From Micromonospora sp. MH99 (lineage in GTDB: Bacteria > Actinomycetota > Actinomycetes > Mycobacteriales > Micromonosporaceae): 64,000 nucleotides of DNA. The DNA is taken from the NCBI RefSeq assembly GCF_021442385.1, contig NZ_MUZA01000019.1, positions 31,347-95,346 of the forward strand, in the 5' to 3' direction. The translations under genes and the position numbers were made by a program. The stretch's first letter is position 1, and each line of letters starts with the position of its first letter. Under the pieces are notes generated by a model. That model worked only from the letters and a program-made list of their open reading frames with translations, had not been told where the DNA came from and searched no databases. This document shows, piece after piece, positions 34,288 to 42,734 of this stretch.

Positions 34288-34319
34288 CCTCGAGAGGGTG
34301 CTGCAACACCCTCCCGAGG
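34288..34319 (+). terminator. terminator hairpin after the SHOCT operon
   Basis: CCTCG-A-GAGGGTG at 34288-34300 pairs with ACACCCTC-C-CGAGG at 34306-34319, with one or two mismatches. It lies 21 bp after the SHOCT gene's stop codon. Confidence 0.65.
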
Positions 34320-34383
34320 TCTGCGCCCGCCGCAGCAGAGCACAGGTGAACTGCCAACCTGAAGTCTAGCCGCGCGAACCAGC

Positions 34384-34413
34384 GGAGGGACCACTCGTGC
34401 GAGTGGTCCCTCC
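34384..34413 (+). repeat. 30-bp near-perfect palindrome
   Basis: GGAGGGACCACTCG, then TG, then CGAGTGGTCCCTCC. The 14-bp arms match perfectly with a 2-nt loop. It could act as a second, bidirectional terminator, but its perfection and small loop make it stand out. Confidence 0.7.
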
Positions 34414-34611
34414 GTACCGTGGCGGACGGGCACCGCCGCGAACCCGCAGCGAGCCTCACCCGAAGCAGCGTGGTCACGCCGGTGACCGCCGCGTGAACGC
34501 AGAGGCCAGCGAGGCAACACCGTTCGTGATGCCTCGTGACGGCACGCGCACGGGCATCGGCGGGGCGGGAGCTGTCCTACAGTCGACGGCACGGTCGACG
34601 GAAGGGCCCTC

Positions 34612-35136
34612 ATGGACGAGAACGACAGGACGACATTCCGCACGTCCGCCCGCCTGATGTTCGTGTTCATGCTGCTGCTGGGTCTACCGGCCTGGGTTCT
34701 CGTCCAGGCCGTGCTGGCACTCATCGCTGGGCGGGTGGCGGCCGACTACACGAACCTGGCTGTCACAGGTGTTGTCTACGCCGTCGCTTTCAGCGCCTTC
34801 ACGGTTCTGCTGCATCGGAAGACCTGGTCATCAGTCGACGTCACCGGTCCGGCGTTGGGGCTCGTCGAGAAGGGGCGGTCGGCCCTCCTCCCGTGGCAGA
34901 CGATCCGGTGGACGACGATTCGCCGTCCTGGCCCGTTCGCCGTCCTGCAGGTGGCCCTGCGCCCAGGAGCGGTCGCACCGCCCGGCACGACGCTGCGTCC
35001 ACGGATCCGTGCCGGTCAGCCGGTCTACACGGTCAACGTCGGTCTGGTTCGGCCCGGGACGAGCGTCCTGCGTGCCGAACTCGCCCGTCACCTGCCGCAG
35101 GTCGCGGCGTCGGAACGCAGTGCACCCGCTGGATGA
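34612..35136 (+). CDS. membrane protein, PH-domain-like
   Basis: A 174-aa protein with GGAAGGG upstream. Two hydrophobic segments (residues about 15-36 and 48-68) precede a soluble domain. The soluble part (TWSSVDVTGPALGLVEKGRSALLPWQTIRWTTI) resembles a PH-like domain in actinobacterial 'PH domain' membrane proteins. The function is unknown. It follows a strong hairpin and is convergent with the gene at 35249. Confidence 0.65.
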   Translation: MDENDRTTFRTSARLMFVFMLLLGLPAWVLVQAVLALIAGRVAADYTNLAVTGVVYAVAFSAFTVLLHRKTWSSVDVTGPALGLVEKGRSALLPWQTIRWTTIRRPGPFAVLQVALRPGAVAPPGTTLRPRIRAGQPVYTVNVGLVRPGTSVLRAELARHLPQVAASERSAPAG

Positions 35137-35248
35137 GACTGTCACCGTCGGGTGACACGAGTGTCAGGCGAGCGGGGGCGGGCAGTGCAGGACCGCGATC
35201 GAGTTCACGGCAACCGGGTTCATTCGGCCCCACGCGGCAGCAGCCCGA

Positions 35249-35596
35249 TCACGATTCGCGCTTGGCCTTGGTGCGACGGACGCGCCGACGAGGGGTCTCA
35301 TCGCCGCCGGCAAGCCGGGTGAAGGTCAGCATGTTCGCCAGTGCCACGGCGATGATCGCGAGGCCGACCTGGATCGCGAGCACGATCCAGTCCCAGCGCA
35401 GCACCCACACCTTCACGCCGGCGTCATCGTCGACGTGCAGCGCCCTGGCGACCACGGTGCCCAGCACCGCCGAGCCGACGCCAAGAACGAACGTGGCGAA
35501 GATGCCGATCCGCTGCCTCCCCGGCAAGATGAGCCGGCCGAGCAGGCCGACGAGGGCACCGATGAGCACCGCGCCGACATAACCAGTCACCAGCAT
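35249..35596 (-). CDS. GlsB/YeaQ/YmgE-family-like small membrane protein
   Basis: The ATG at 35596 with GGAGGGG upstream gives 115 aa. An N-terminal hydrophobic stretch (VTGYVGAVLIGALVGLLGRLILPG) and a further helix (IGIFATFVLGVGSAVLGTVVA) match the transglycosylase-associated (GlsB/YeaQ/YmgE) family. A third helix is at residues about 75-95. The C-terminus is unusually basic (TRRRVRRTKAK). It is stress-associated in other bacteria; here unproven. Confidence 0.7.
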   Translation of the reverse strand: MLVTGYVGAVLIGALVGLLGRLILPGRQRIGIFATFVLGVGSAVLGTVVARALHVDDDAGVKVWVLRWDWIVLAIQVGLAIIAVALANMLTFTRLAGGDETPRRRVRRTKAKRES

Positions 35597-35744
35597 TGCT
35601 GTCTCTCCCCTCCAGCAGTGCCGAGGTACATGCCCGGATCTCACGTTCCCGGAAACCCCAGCCCTGGTCGTCACCCTGATGCGATTGAGGGCGGCGGGTG
35701 GGTAGCGTTCCACAATGGGATCCGCGTCGCCGCACCGACAGCTG

Positions 35745-36165
35745 GTCACGGCCTGCTGTTCATCAGCGCGGGCGCGCTGCCGGCGATGCTCCTGACCGGT
35801 CGGGCACTGGCCGTTGGGGGTTGCGGTGCACCGCCCTGACGGTGGTCGCCCTGGGGATTGCGGGGCTCTCCGCTTTCGTCCCGGCCGGCGGGCTCGCGGG
35901 CTGCGCGCCGGGCTGACCGCTGTGGGTGTCGCCAGCGGCGCGGTTTTCTCCACCCCGGCGTCGGTTCCGGCACCCGGGCGATCGGCCTGTGGTTGGTCGG
36001 CGCAGGTCTCAACTACGCCCCGCTCGCCTGGTACGCGATCAGGCCGATGCGCCCGGGTGCCCTCGATGCCGAACTCGCCGACGTCGACATCGATCGGGAA
36101 CTGCGTCGGTACACGGTCCTTCAGCTGTGGGTCTTCGTGCCGTTGTCGCTCATCATATTTCGACA
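35745..36165 (+). pseudogene. frameshifted remnant of a membrane protein
   Basis: Three adjacent open frames read in succession as hydrophobic segments: HGLLFISAGALPAMLLTG (about 35745), then CTALTVVALGIAGLSAFVPAGGLAG (about 35826), then a conserved-looking RAIGLWLVGAGLNYAPLAWYAI (about 35980) and DIDRELRRYTVLQLWVFVP. Each is in a different frame, with no single ORF covering them. The last piece resembles the C-terminus of small actinobacterial integral proteins. It could be a decayed gene or carry sequencing indels. Confidence 0.5.
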
Positions 36166-36221
36166 CGCTCATCCGGCGCAGGGGTCGGATGACGGCCAGC
36201 TGAGGGATCCCCGCCACGCGA

Positions 36222-36602
36222 TTAGCAGGAACCGTGCCAGTTCACCTTGGTAACGATTACCTGAAGGTAAAAAATGTTCCCGCGCGGGGTCGCGCAGTGG
36301 GTGATGACAGTCGACGGGTCCCACGTGTTGTGGTATTCCAATTCGACATTCGCGCTCGTGTAGTTGTAGAACTGCTTCGTCGGGGCGCTGCCGGTCCACG
36401 CACCGGTGGCCACCAGGGACGGAGTCTCGGTGGGGCCCGTGTTCGGGGGCGCCCAGTTGGGCCAGGCGCAGAACGTGCCCGGCTGGCAGTTGCCGGGCGG
36501 CCACGGCTCGTCGGCCGGCACGGCGGCCGAGGCCGACGCGGCCGGGACGGCGGCCAGCAGACCCGCGGTGGACAGGGCAAGCGCGAGGGATTTCAGTCGC
36601 AT
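36222..36602 (-). CDS. small secreted cysteine-containing protein (paralogue 1)
   Basis: A 126-aa protein with a signal peptide (residues 1-28, ending ASA). The mature part begins with a conserved block GNCxxGxxCxWPNWxxPxxGPxETPSLxxxxxWTGS and has four cysteines, possibly two disulphides. The first block recalls the peptidase inhibitor I36 pattern (Cys-x-x-Gly-x-x-Cys-x-Trp), though I am not sure. It is a tandem paralogue of 37202-37594. Its promoter-side sequence is partly conserved with the other copy. It is probably an exported inhibitor or structural peptide. Confidence 0.6.
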   Translation of the reverse strand: MRLKSLALALSTAGLLAAVPAASASAAVPADEPWPPGNCQPGTFCAWPNWAPPNTGPTETPSLVATGAWTGSAPTKQFYNYTSANVELEYHNTWDPSTVITHCATPRGNIFYLQVIVTKVNWHGSC

Positions 36603-36751
36603 GAAAACTATTTCCTCCCCAGTGGAATCGGTCGATGAAAGTTACCACCGGGAAAGTTGAAGGGTCAAGCATCTGATCCACTGTGGTCTAAGCTTTGAGT
36701 TTGCTGTGATTCCGCTGAAATCGCCGCTCATCGCGGGGGCGCTTGCCGCTC

Positions 36752-36900
36752 GTCAGCGGATGAGGCCGACGAGCGTGACCCAGTCGCGCCACGCCGGCCA
36801 GGACCGGCCCCACCGGTCGGCGACGCCGGCACCACGGGCACGGCTCAGCCGAAGGGCGGCATCGAGGGCGGCGGCTCGGTGGCCGTTCACGATGCGCGCA
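36752..36900 (-). pseudogene. remnant of an XRE regulator C-terminus
   Basis: The sequence at 36752-36800 matches about 42 of 50 positions with the 3' end of the XRE gene at 37727-37773. Both read toward a C-terminal TLVGL[I/T]R. Translated, the remnant gives AALDAALRLSRARGAG... with no complete gene upstream. It lies 150 bp upstream of secreted paralogue 1, the same geometry as the XRE gene to paralogue 2. So a XRE-end plus secreted-protein module was duplicated and one copy decayed. Confidence 0.55.
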
Positions 36901-37201
36901 CCTTCGGCGTGACGTGGCGTAGGCCGTCGAGGAGGATCGCCGTAATCTGCCGGGCCTCCTCCTGCCAGCCGCCGATGGGGCGCATCTCGCAGATGCCGCC
37001 CATCGCGCGCGGTCAAGCCAGGCCCTTTCAGCTCCCGTCGCTGCTCTTCGCCAGCCACTAGGCGTCAGCCTTGCCGACCCGACGCCCAGCTGCAGAAATC
37101 GTGGCTCTGAATTCGGCCGTGGTCATTGAAACCGCGATCCGATCATCGACGGAGAACATGGCTATTCCCTAAACCCTTACTCGGAAAAGCCCAGTGGAGG
37201 A

Positions 37202-37594
37202 TCAGCAGGGGGTCAGCTGCCAAGTCACCTTCGTCACGTTGACCGGCATGTACAGGTCGCCCCCGGTCCCGCCGGCAGGAGCACAGGTCTTGAAGGGAAT
37301 CGACGAGCCGAAAGTGAACCCGGATATTACGGCGTCGCGGCCTGTGCCGTTGTAGAAGTTGAATCCCTGGATGCTGCCGGTCCACTCGCTGTTGGTCGTC
37401 AGAGAGGGCGTCTCCACGGGACCCTGCGGCGGGTGATTCCAGTTGGGCCAGATGCAGAGCATGCCCTGCGGGCAGTTCCCGGACCCCCAGCCTTGTATCG
37501 ACACTCCGGGTGCTGCCGCGGAGGCGGCGGGGGCGGCGGCCAGCACGCCTGCGACGGACGCGGCGATGGCGATGGCGATGGATTTCAACAGCAC
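37202..37594 (-). CDS. small secreted cysteine-containing protein (paralogue 2)
   Basis: A 130-aa protein with a signal peptide (residues 1-27, VLAAAPAASAA). It shares the GNCPQGMLCIWPNW and GPVETPSL and WTGS blocks with paralogue 1, and has four cysteines. Identity between copies is only moderate, so the duplication is old. It lies 134 bp downstream of the XRE regulator on the same strand and is probably in its operon or under its control. The peptidase inhibitor I36 resemblance is noted but uncertain. Confidence 0.6.
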   Translation of the reverse strand: MLLKSIAIAIAASVAGVLAAAPAASAAAPGVSIQGWGSGNCPQGMLCIWPNWNHPPQGPVETPSLTTNSEWTGSIQGFNFYNGTGRDAVISGFTFGSSIPFKTCAPAGGTGGDLYMPVNVTKVTWQLTPC

Positions 37595-37727
37595 GGTTCA
37601 CCTGCTCTTAAATAGATGATCGTCGTTGTAAATTTACATTACCGGCGGAAAATTGACAGGTCAAGCACCTGAAACGACATGCCGGTCGAGGAGGGCCAGG
37701 CAGGCGTCGCTCTCGCCCACAGGCCGG

Positions 37728-38963
37728 TCAGCGAGTCAGGCCAACGAGCGTCGCCAGTCGCGCCACGCCGGCCGGCGCCGGGTTCGCGCGGGCGATCTCG
37801 GCAATCACGGCACGCGCCAACGGCCGGCACCGAACCTCAGCCGGCGCGACGCTGTCCGCGTCCACCAGGGCGCGGGAAGCCCCGCGCAGGTCACCCACCT
37901 GGAGGTACACCCGCGCGACATCAACCAGGTACGCGCCCCGATATTCGACCGGCAACCGCCGGAACGCCTCCCGCCGAACCACCGTCACGTGCCGTTGCAG
38001 CGCCTCATCGGAGTCAACCCGTTGCGCCGCTGACAGCACCCGCGCCAGGTCGACGGCGATCGGCCCGAAGCAGGTGCGGTGCGTGTCGTCGTACCCCCGA
38101 AGGTTGCTGGCGACGCCCGCGGCCCGGTCGGTCAGCTCGTGGGCGCGGCGGGCGTCGCCGCAGCCGGCGGCGGCCAGCGCAGCCTGGAGAAGCAGCGTCC
38201 CACCGACGGCCCGCTCCCCCGCGCTCCCGCCCCGGCCCTCGCCCCCGTGATCAAGAGGTTTGCGGGCGATTTGATCTCCAACAGTCCCGCAAATCTCTTG
38301 ATCACCGGGGCCGGGCAGGGATGGGAGGATGCGGTTCGAGGCGCTGAGGGTCGCGGCCAGGGCCAGGCGGTCGCGGTTGGACGCGCGGAGCGCTTGGGCG
38401 ACCGAGATGGCCGCCGTTGCCGCCAGGAACGGGTCGTCGCCGGCGGCGGCCATCGCCCGGTCGGCGGCCAGCCAGGCGAGGTCGGCCTCGCCGAGCTTCA
38501 CCAGCAGGGACGAGGTGATCCGGTACGCCTGCACCAGCAGCTCCGCTTTTCGCGCGCCCTGAGCGGCGTCGAGCAGGCCCGGCAACACCCGCACCAACTG
38601 CCCGTAGTGCGCGTGCTGGTAGGTCAACCAGGCGTGCCCGACCTGCCGTCTCAGGTCGTCCGTCTGCGGTGGAGCCTGCGGGGTGTCGTAGCGGGCGAGC
38701 GCGGCCCGGATGTCGTCCACGCCGTCCGACGTGCCCGCCGGGGTGCTGCGCTGCTGGCCCAGCAGCACCTCCGGGTCGATGCGTAGGACGTGGGCCAGGT
38801 CCTGGATGACGGAGTACCGGTCGAGGGGGCGGACACCTCGCTCGATCTTGTCGACCCAGCTCTTGGACCTGCGCAGCCGGTCGGCGAGCATCTGCTGGGT
38901 CATCTGCCGCCGCACCCGCCAGCTCGCCACCCGCCGGCCGATCGGCAGGTCATCCCCTGTCAC
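37728..38963 (-). CDS. XRE-family helix-turn-helix regulator with helical repeat domain
   Basis: A 411-aa protein. Residues about 8-60 are a Cro/C1-type HTH (VASWRVRRQMTQQMLADRLRRSKSWVDKIERGVRPLDRYS). The rest is a helical, TPR-like sensory region (AYRITSSLLVKLGEADLAWLAADRAMAAAGDD). The middle of the gene contains the palindromic insertion described separately, which adds residues including QEICGTVGDQIARKPLDHG in frame. Its start overlaps the end of the 53-aa gene by 14 bp. It is probably an autoregulated signal-responsive regulator. Confidence 0.85.
   Translation of the reverse strand: MTGDDLPIGRRVASWRVRRQMTQQMLADRLRRSKSWVDKIERGVRPLDRYSVIQDLAHVLRIDPEVLLGQQRSTPAGTSDGVDDIRAALARYDTPQAPPQTDDLRRQVGHAWLTYQHAHYGQLVRVLPGLLDAAQGARKAELLVQAYRITSSLLVKLGEADLAWLAADRAMAAAGDDPFLAATAAISVAQALRASNRDRLALAATLSASNRILPSLPGPGDQEICGTVGDQIARKPLDHGGEGRGGSAGERAVGGTLLLQAALAAAGCGDARRAHELTDRAAGVASNLRGYDDTHRTCFGPIAVDLARVLSAAQRVDSDEALQRHVTVVRREAFRRLPVEYRGAYLVDVARVYLQVGDLRGASRALVDADSVAPAEVRCRPLARAVIAEIARANPAPAGVARLATLVGLTR
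38247..38305 (-). repeat. palindromic repeat inserted in the XRE coding sequence
   Basis: GTGATCAAGAGGTTTGCGGG (38247-38266) and CCCGCAAATCTCTTGATCAC (38286-38305) are inverted copies matching at 19 of 20 positions, 19 bp apart. The palindrome sits in the reading frame of the XRE regulator and does not break it. Its TGATC ends recall TTGATC-type palindromic repeats seen in the window at 54.5-55.6 kb. Confidence 0.7.
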
Positions 38964-39111
38964 GCCGCCACCGCCGGTCCGGGACCGCGCGGGTCGTGTC
39001 GTCCACGGGTACGCGATCCGCCTCGGCTTGGGCGAGGAGGCGCTGTTTGGCTGCCTCCCGCTCAGCAGCCTCCGACTGCTCGCCTTTGCTCGGTTGCTTA
39101 TCGCTGCTCAT
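38950..39111 (-). CDS. 53-aa small protein upstream of the XRE regulator
   Basis: The ATG at 39111 has GGAGG six bases upstream and the frame runs 53 codons to overlap the XRE start by 14 bp. The sequence is very hydrophilic and helix-forming (KGEQSEAAEREAAKQRLLAQ). No family is recognised. The strong ribosome site and coupling to the XRE gene support it as real, perhaps acting as an antagonist or chaperone of the regulator. Confidence 0.6.
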   Translation of the reverse strand: MSSDKQPSKGEQSEAAEREAAKQRLLAQAEADRVPVDDTTRAVPDRRWRRDRG

Positions 39112-39334
39112 CTCCACCTCCGTCAACCGGGGCGGGACATTCAGCCTCTGCCGCCGCCCGGAACTCCCCTGCACGCAGAGAAGCGGGCTGCCGACTGACG
39201 GGCCAGATGGCGAGCGATGCGCTCGGTTGCGCTGGTCAGGACGTGGCTTGCGTGGGGTTGCGCTGTTCCCTATCGGACGGGGGCAACCCATAGGCTCATC
39301 ACTGTTGGTAGTCGTGTGATGGCTGGAGGCTGAG

Positions 39335-40693
39335 ATGGCGAGACCGGTGACGAATGCGGCGTTCGACGGGCTGCTGACTGCCGCTGGTTATGGAAACGCG
39401 CACGCCGCATTCGCACGCCAGCTCAATCACGCCGGTCGAGAGCAGGGTGCCTGGCGGTACGACGCAGCCAGCGTCTACTGGTGGCTGCGCGGTCGCCGGC
39501 CTGGGGAGCACGTCCAGGCGGCCATGGCCGAAACACTCGCTCGCAAACTCGGGCGCCCCGTCTCTGCGTCAGAGCTGGGATTCGGCGTTTCCGAGAGCAC
39601 CGGAACATGCGTCTACCCGGCTTCCGTCGATGCGGCGATAGATGCGGCCGAGCAGATCTGGATGACGCTCGCCAAGCACTTCAACCGGCAGGTGAACGGG
39701 ACCTTCGACAGCGGTAAAGCCCTACATGCGGCGTTAGGTTGGCGGTACGACCTGCCCGACGAGACGCTCAGTCGGCGCGGCCGGCAGCAGGTCACCTCCG
39801 CCGACGTCCAATCGCTGTACGCGCTGGCAGATCATTTCACCGACCTCGATCGACGTCACGGCAGCGGGTCTCCGCACACCCGTGCCGTCATGGCCGACCT
39901 GCTTGTTCGTCAGGTCGGGCCGATGTTGCGGGGCACCTACACCGACGCAGTGGGGCGCGATCTCATGCGTGCGGCGGCAACGCTCGCCGGCCAACTCGCC
40001 TTTATGTCGTACGACGCGGGCGAACACGTCTTCGCGCAACATCACGTGACCCTAGGTCTGCGACTTTCGAAGGCCGGTAACGACCGCCTCTACGGTGCTC
40101 ATCTTCTGGCGAACGTTGCCACTCAGGCTGTGTTTCTGGGCCACGCTCGCGAGGCCGCCCGGCTCGCCGAAGCCGCCATTGACGGAGCTGGCCGTGCCCC
40201 TGCCACTGTCCTCGCTCGGCTACACGCCACCGCCGCTACGGCCTACGGACAGGCAGGCGAGCGGCGTGCCTGCCAACGTGCCCTAAACAAGGCTGAGCGC
40301 TCTCTCGACCGGACGGGCACAGATCCCGGCCCCCGCTGGGTCGGCTACTTCACCCCGGCGCACCTGGCCGGGGCCGCGCTGAGATGCCTAGGCGACCTGC
40401 ACCTGTACTCGCAAGCCCTACGACATGCGGCCGACGCGCTTACCCTCGGCAGCCAAAACACCCGAACCCGTGCGCTGCACACGGCCCTCGTCGCTATGAC
40501 TCACGCCCGGGCTGGTGACACCGATGCGGCCTGTGATTGGAGCCGGACCCTGGCGCGGGACGTTACGGGGGTCCAGTCTGCGCGCGTTCGCCAGCGCCTC
40601 GGCGAACTCACCACCACCCTCCGCCCGCACCAGTCGTCGAACCAGGTCAACGAAGTCCTGCATGCCCTCGCGGCCGCGCCAGCAGCCATCTAA
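39335..40693 (+). CDS. transcriptional regulator, HTH plus TPR-like domain
   Basis: A 452-aa protein. The N-terminal part (AAFDGLLTAAGYGNAHAAFARQLNHAG... YDAASVYWWLRGRRPG) resembles an XRE-like HTH with a winged extension used in Streptomyces regulators paired with NUDIX enzymes. The remainder is helical and TPR-like (LHATAATAYGQAGERRACQRAL). A NUDIX hydrolase follows after 20 bp, a pairing repeatedly seen in actinobacteria. It likely controls that gene or a wider set. Confidence 0.7.
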   Translation: MARPVTNAAFDGLLTAAGYGNAHAAFARQLNHAGREQGAWRYDAASVYWWLRGRRPGEHVQAAMAETLARKLGRPVSASELGFGVSESTGTCVYPASVDAAIDAAEQIWMTLAKHFNRQVNGTFDSGKALHAALGWRYDLPDETLSRRGRQQVTSADVQSLYALADHFTDLDRRHGSGSPHTRAVMADLLVRQVGPMLRGTYTDAVGRDLMRAAATLAGQLAFMSYDAGEHVFAQHHVTLGLRLSKAGNDRLYGAHLLANVATQAVFLGHAREAARLAEAAIDGAGRAPATVLARLHATAATAYGQAGERRACQRALNKAERSLDRTGTDPGPRWVGYFTPAHLAGAALRCLGDLHLYSQALRHAADALTLGSQNTRTRALHTALVAMTHARAGDTDAACDWSRTLARDVTGVQSARVRQRLGELTTTLRPHQSSNQVNEVLHALAAAPAAI

Positions 40694-40713
40694 AGCGAGA
40701 GCGCCACCTAGGC

Positions 40714-41226
40714 ATGTCCGCTAGCGTCACCGAGGTGACCTGGACGGAGCCCGCCACCTGGTACGCCAACCTGGCTTCCTTCTACGCTGCCGCTGCGGCT
40801 TTCATCACCGACCCGACGGGCAACGTCTTGCTCGTCAAGCCCACGTACCGCGACCACTGGGCCTTCCCGGGCGGCTACGTTGACGAGGGCGAATACCCGC
40901 ATGATGCCTGCGCCCGCGAGATTCGAGAAGAGTTGGGCGTCGCGCTGACAGTGGGCGCTCTGCTCGTAGTCGACTGGGCACCACCTACCGGGCAGCGCCC
41001 CCGTGCGATCGTCAGTTTCACGTTCGACTGCGGGTCCGTCGGTGGCCTCGACGGGTTCAACCTGCCGAGAGGAGAGTTGGAGGACGTCGCCTTCTTCTCG
41101 TGCCACGAGGCTGAGCGCCGCCTCCCCGGCAACGTCGCTAACCGAGTTGGTGCGGCGATGCGCGCCCGTGGGCGACACGCTCCGATGTACCTTGCGGCCG
41201 GCCTGACCTTCCCTCTCCGCCGATGA
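40714..41226 (+). CDS. NUDIX hydrolase
   Basis: The ATG at 40714 gives 170 aa. The NUDIX box G-x5-E-x7-R-E-x-x-E-E-x-G is complete: GGYVDEGE, seven residues, then REIREELG. It hydrolyses a nucleoside diphosphate linked to X; substrate is not predictable. It lies 20 bp downstream of the HTH-TPR regulator on the same strand and is probably co-transcribed with it. Confidence 0.9.
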   Translation: MSASVTEVTWTEPATWYANLASFYAAAAAFITDPTGNVLLVKPTYRDHWAFPGGYVDEGEYPHDACAREIREELGVALTVGALLVVDWAPPTGQRPRAIVSFTFDCGSVGGLDGFNLPRGELEDVAFFSCHEAERRLPGNVANRVGAAMRARGRHAPMYLAAGLTFPLRR

Positions 41227-41480
41227 CGGGGGCAGAACGATTTGCCTGCCTTCCCCTCCGGCATTTCGCCACCCCGGAGTCGTCGCCGTCTTCGCCGCGA
41301 GCAGTTCCGAATCCTCTCATCGCTCGTCATTGACCTGCGCGAAGTATGAAGCGGCTTGACGCCTAGCACCGCCGCTCCTTCATAGCCGAGTCCGCAGTAG
41401 GCATCGTTCTCCATGCCGCCAGTCGGCTCACCGTGACAACGGTGCCACCGCTGCGCGCCGGAACCGCCGTCATGGAGCAG

Positions 41481-41927
41481 TTAAACGAAAGCAATGATCA
41501 GAGTTAACGCAAGCCCATAGAGGGCGATGACGATGTGAAGGCCGGTCCAAAGTGCGTGAAGACGGATGCGATACATGCGCGGGAAAGCCCTGTAATGACT
41601 TTGGCGATGTTCAACTATATTCATGTCATTACCTAGAGCATTTATATCTCGAAGAGTATCAGTCAGCGCGCGGGCCTGACCAAGGTGGTAAACGGCCCGT
41701 TCGTGATATTTTGCAGACAAAACAGCCCCAAAGCCGCCTATCATGATTATCAAGACCCCGAGGGGGGTCGCGTTCACTGCGAATCTTTGCTGAATGATAA
41801 GACCGCTAAGCGCGGCAGTGACGACCAGGACAAAGTTAGTCATGGTAGCGCGCTGATTTTCGCATTGTCGCAGTTGCTGGCGGTGTTCGTTCCAGTACGC
41901 CAAGACGAGGTCGGCGGGATCACTCAC
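41481..41927 (-). CDS. AT-richer membrane protein
   Basis: A 148-aa protein. Hydrophobic segments at residues about 30-47, 55-71 and 125-147 suggest three membrane helices. The central loop has YHERAVYHLGQARALTD, a pattern seen in SLATT-like (SMODS-associated) membrane proteins, but I am not sure. The gene's base composition is lower in GC than neighbours, and codon use is different, suggesting transfer. It sits near the TIR-NB-ARC protein, but no common operon is visible. Confidence 0.6.
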   Translation of the reverse strand: MSDPADLVLAYWNEHRQQLRQCENQRATMTNFVLVVTAALSGLIIQQRFAVNATPLGVLIIMIGGFGAVLSAKYHERAVYHLGQARALTDTLRDINALGNDMNIVEHRQSHYRAFPRMYRIRLHALWTGLHIVIALYGLALTLIIAFV

Positions 41928-42242
41928 TATTCACCCTCACGCAGGCTTGTCGTGTAGAGGCCGCTTGAACTGCGATCAGCGACGTGATGGGCATCCGTCA
42001 CAGATCCGGGCTCTATAGTACCTACGAGGCTGTCGGGGGCAAGACTGCCCGTGATCCAATTGCGTTATTACGCACGCGTGCCCAGTCAGGGTTGATTGTA
42101 CAACTCGCTGCGGGGTCTGTAGCGACCTCTCGTCGACGCTCGGAGGCTTAGTCTCGCCGAACAAGGCTGCGCCCTCGAGAGTCAGCGCGCTCGTATAGGG
42201 ATTTCGCTGTCATCAGGACTCGCTATCGGCGGCGTGATAGTG
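41928..42242. other. AT-richer gap
   Basis: 315 bp of AT-richer sequence with no gene that I can support. A possible promoter region for the membrane protein at 41481-41927 lies at its left end. Confidence 0.4.
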
Positions 42243-42557
42243 CTAGGCGTTCATTCTCCGGACAGCCTTCAAGGCGTCTCGGAGATGGCCCACGGCTGCG
42301 TCAAGATCCCGCCGTGCAACGGAAGCGGACCCGGACCCCGAGCGCGAAACACGATCGATCACTTCAGGACCATATCTGTTCAGTTCATCTATGATCGCCG
42401 AGATCCTCTCATGGATGCGAACACGTCCACTCGGACTCGACGCCCCTGCACTCGTCGCGCCACCGCCGAAGGCCCGCGCAACGCGAAAGTCCGAACGGGG
42501 TTGTGCGGACCTCTGACTAAGCGAACGATCCGAGCCCTCGCCTCCCACTGTCATCAT
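42243..42557 (-). CDS. possible hypothetical protein, 104 aa
   Basis: The ATG at 42557 starts an open frame with the helix-like stretch RIHERISAIIDELNRYGPEVIDRV followed by DLDAAVGHLRDALKAVRR. The N-terminal half is low-complexity Gly/Ser. No family is recognised. It lies in an AT-richer region with weak ribosome site evidence, so its reality is uncertain. Confidence 0.35.
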   Translation of the reverse strand: MMTVGGEGSDRSLSQRSAQPRSDFRVARAFGGGATSAGASSPSGRVRIHERISAIIDELNRYGPEVIDRVSRSGSGSASVARRDLDAAVGHLRDALKAVRRMNA

Positions 42558-42734
42558 CGCTTGTCCTCCTACGTCGAGTGGCTTTGCCTAACGGTAGGGC
42601 GGTCGCCGCTTGCCGGTCCATGACGCCATCCAAGTGGCAGACCCACGCCAGCCCATGGCTCAGTTGGTCAAACGTGGCAGTATCGGCGATGATCAGCGCG
42701 CACCAAGCCCCTTCGCTCGGAGGTACCGGCTCCC

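Larger units (their letters stand above)
34267..34611. other. intergenic region with two strong hairpins
   Basis: 345 bp with no gene that I can support. It holds a small CGTCCG-AC-CGGACG hairpin at 34271-34284, the terminator at 34288-34319 and the 30-bp palindrome at 34384-34413. The last 100 bp carries the ribosome site of the next gene (GGAAGGG) but no clear promoter. Confidence 0.5.

Noticed and set aside
36222..38963. Toxin-antitoxin or bacteriocin cluster
   Set aside because: The small proteins have ordinary Sec signals and no processing or immunity gene; a duplicated secreted peptide module explains the data better.
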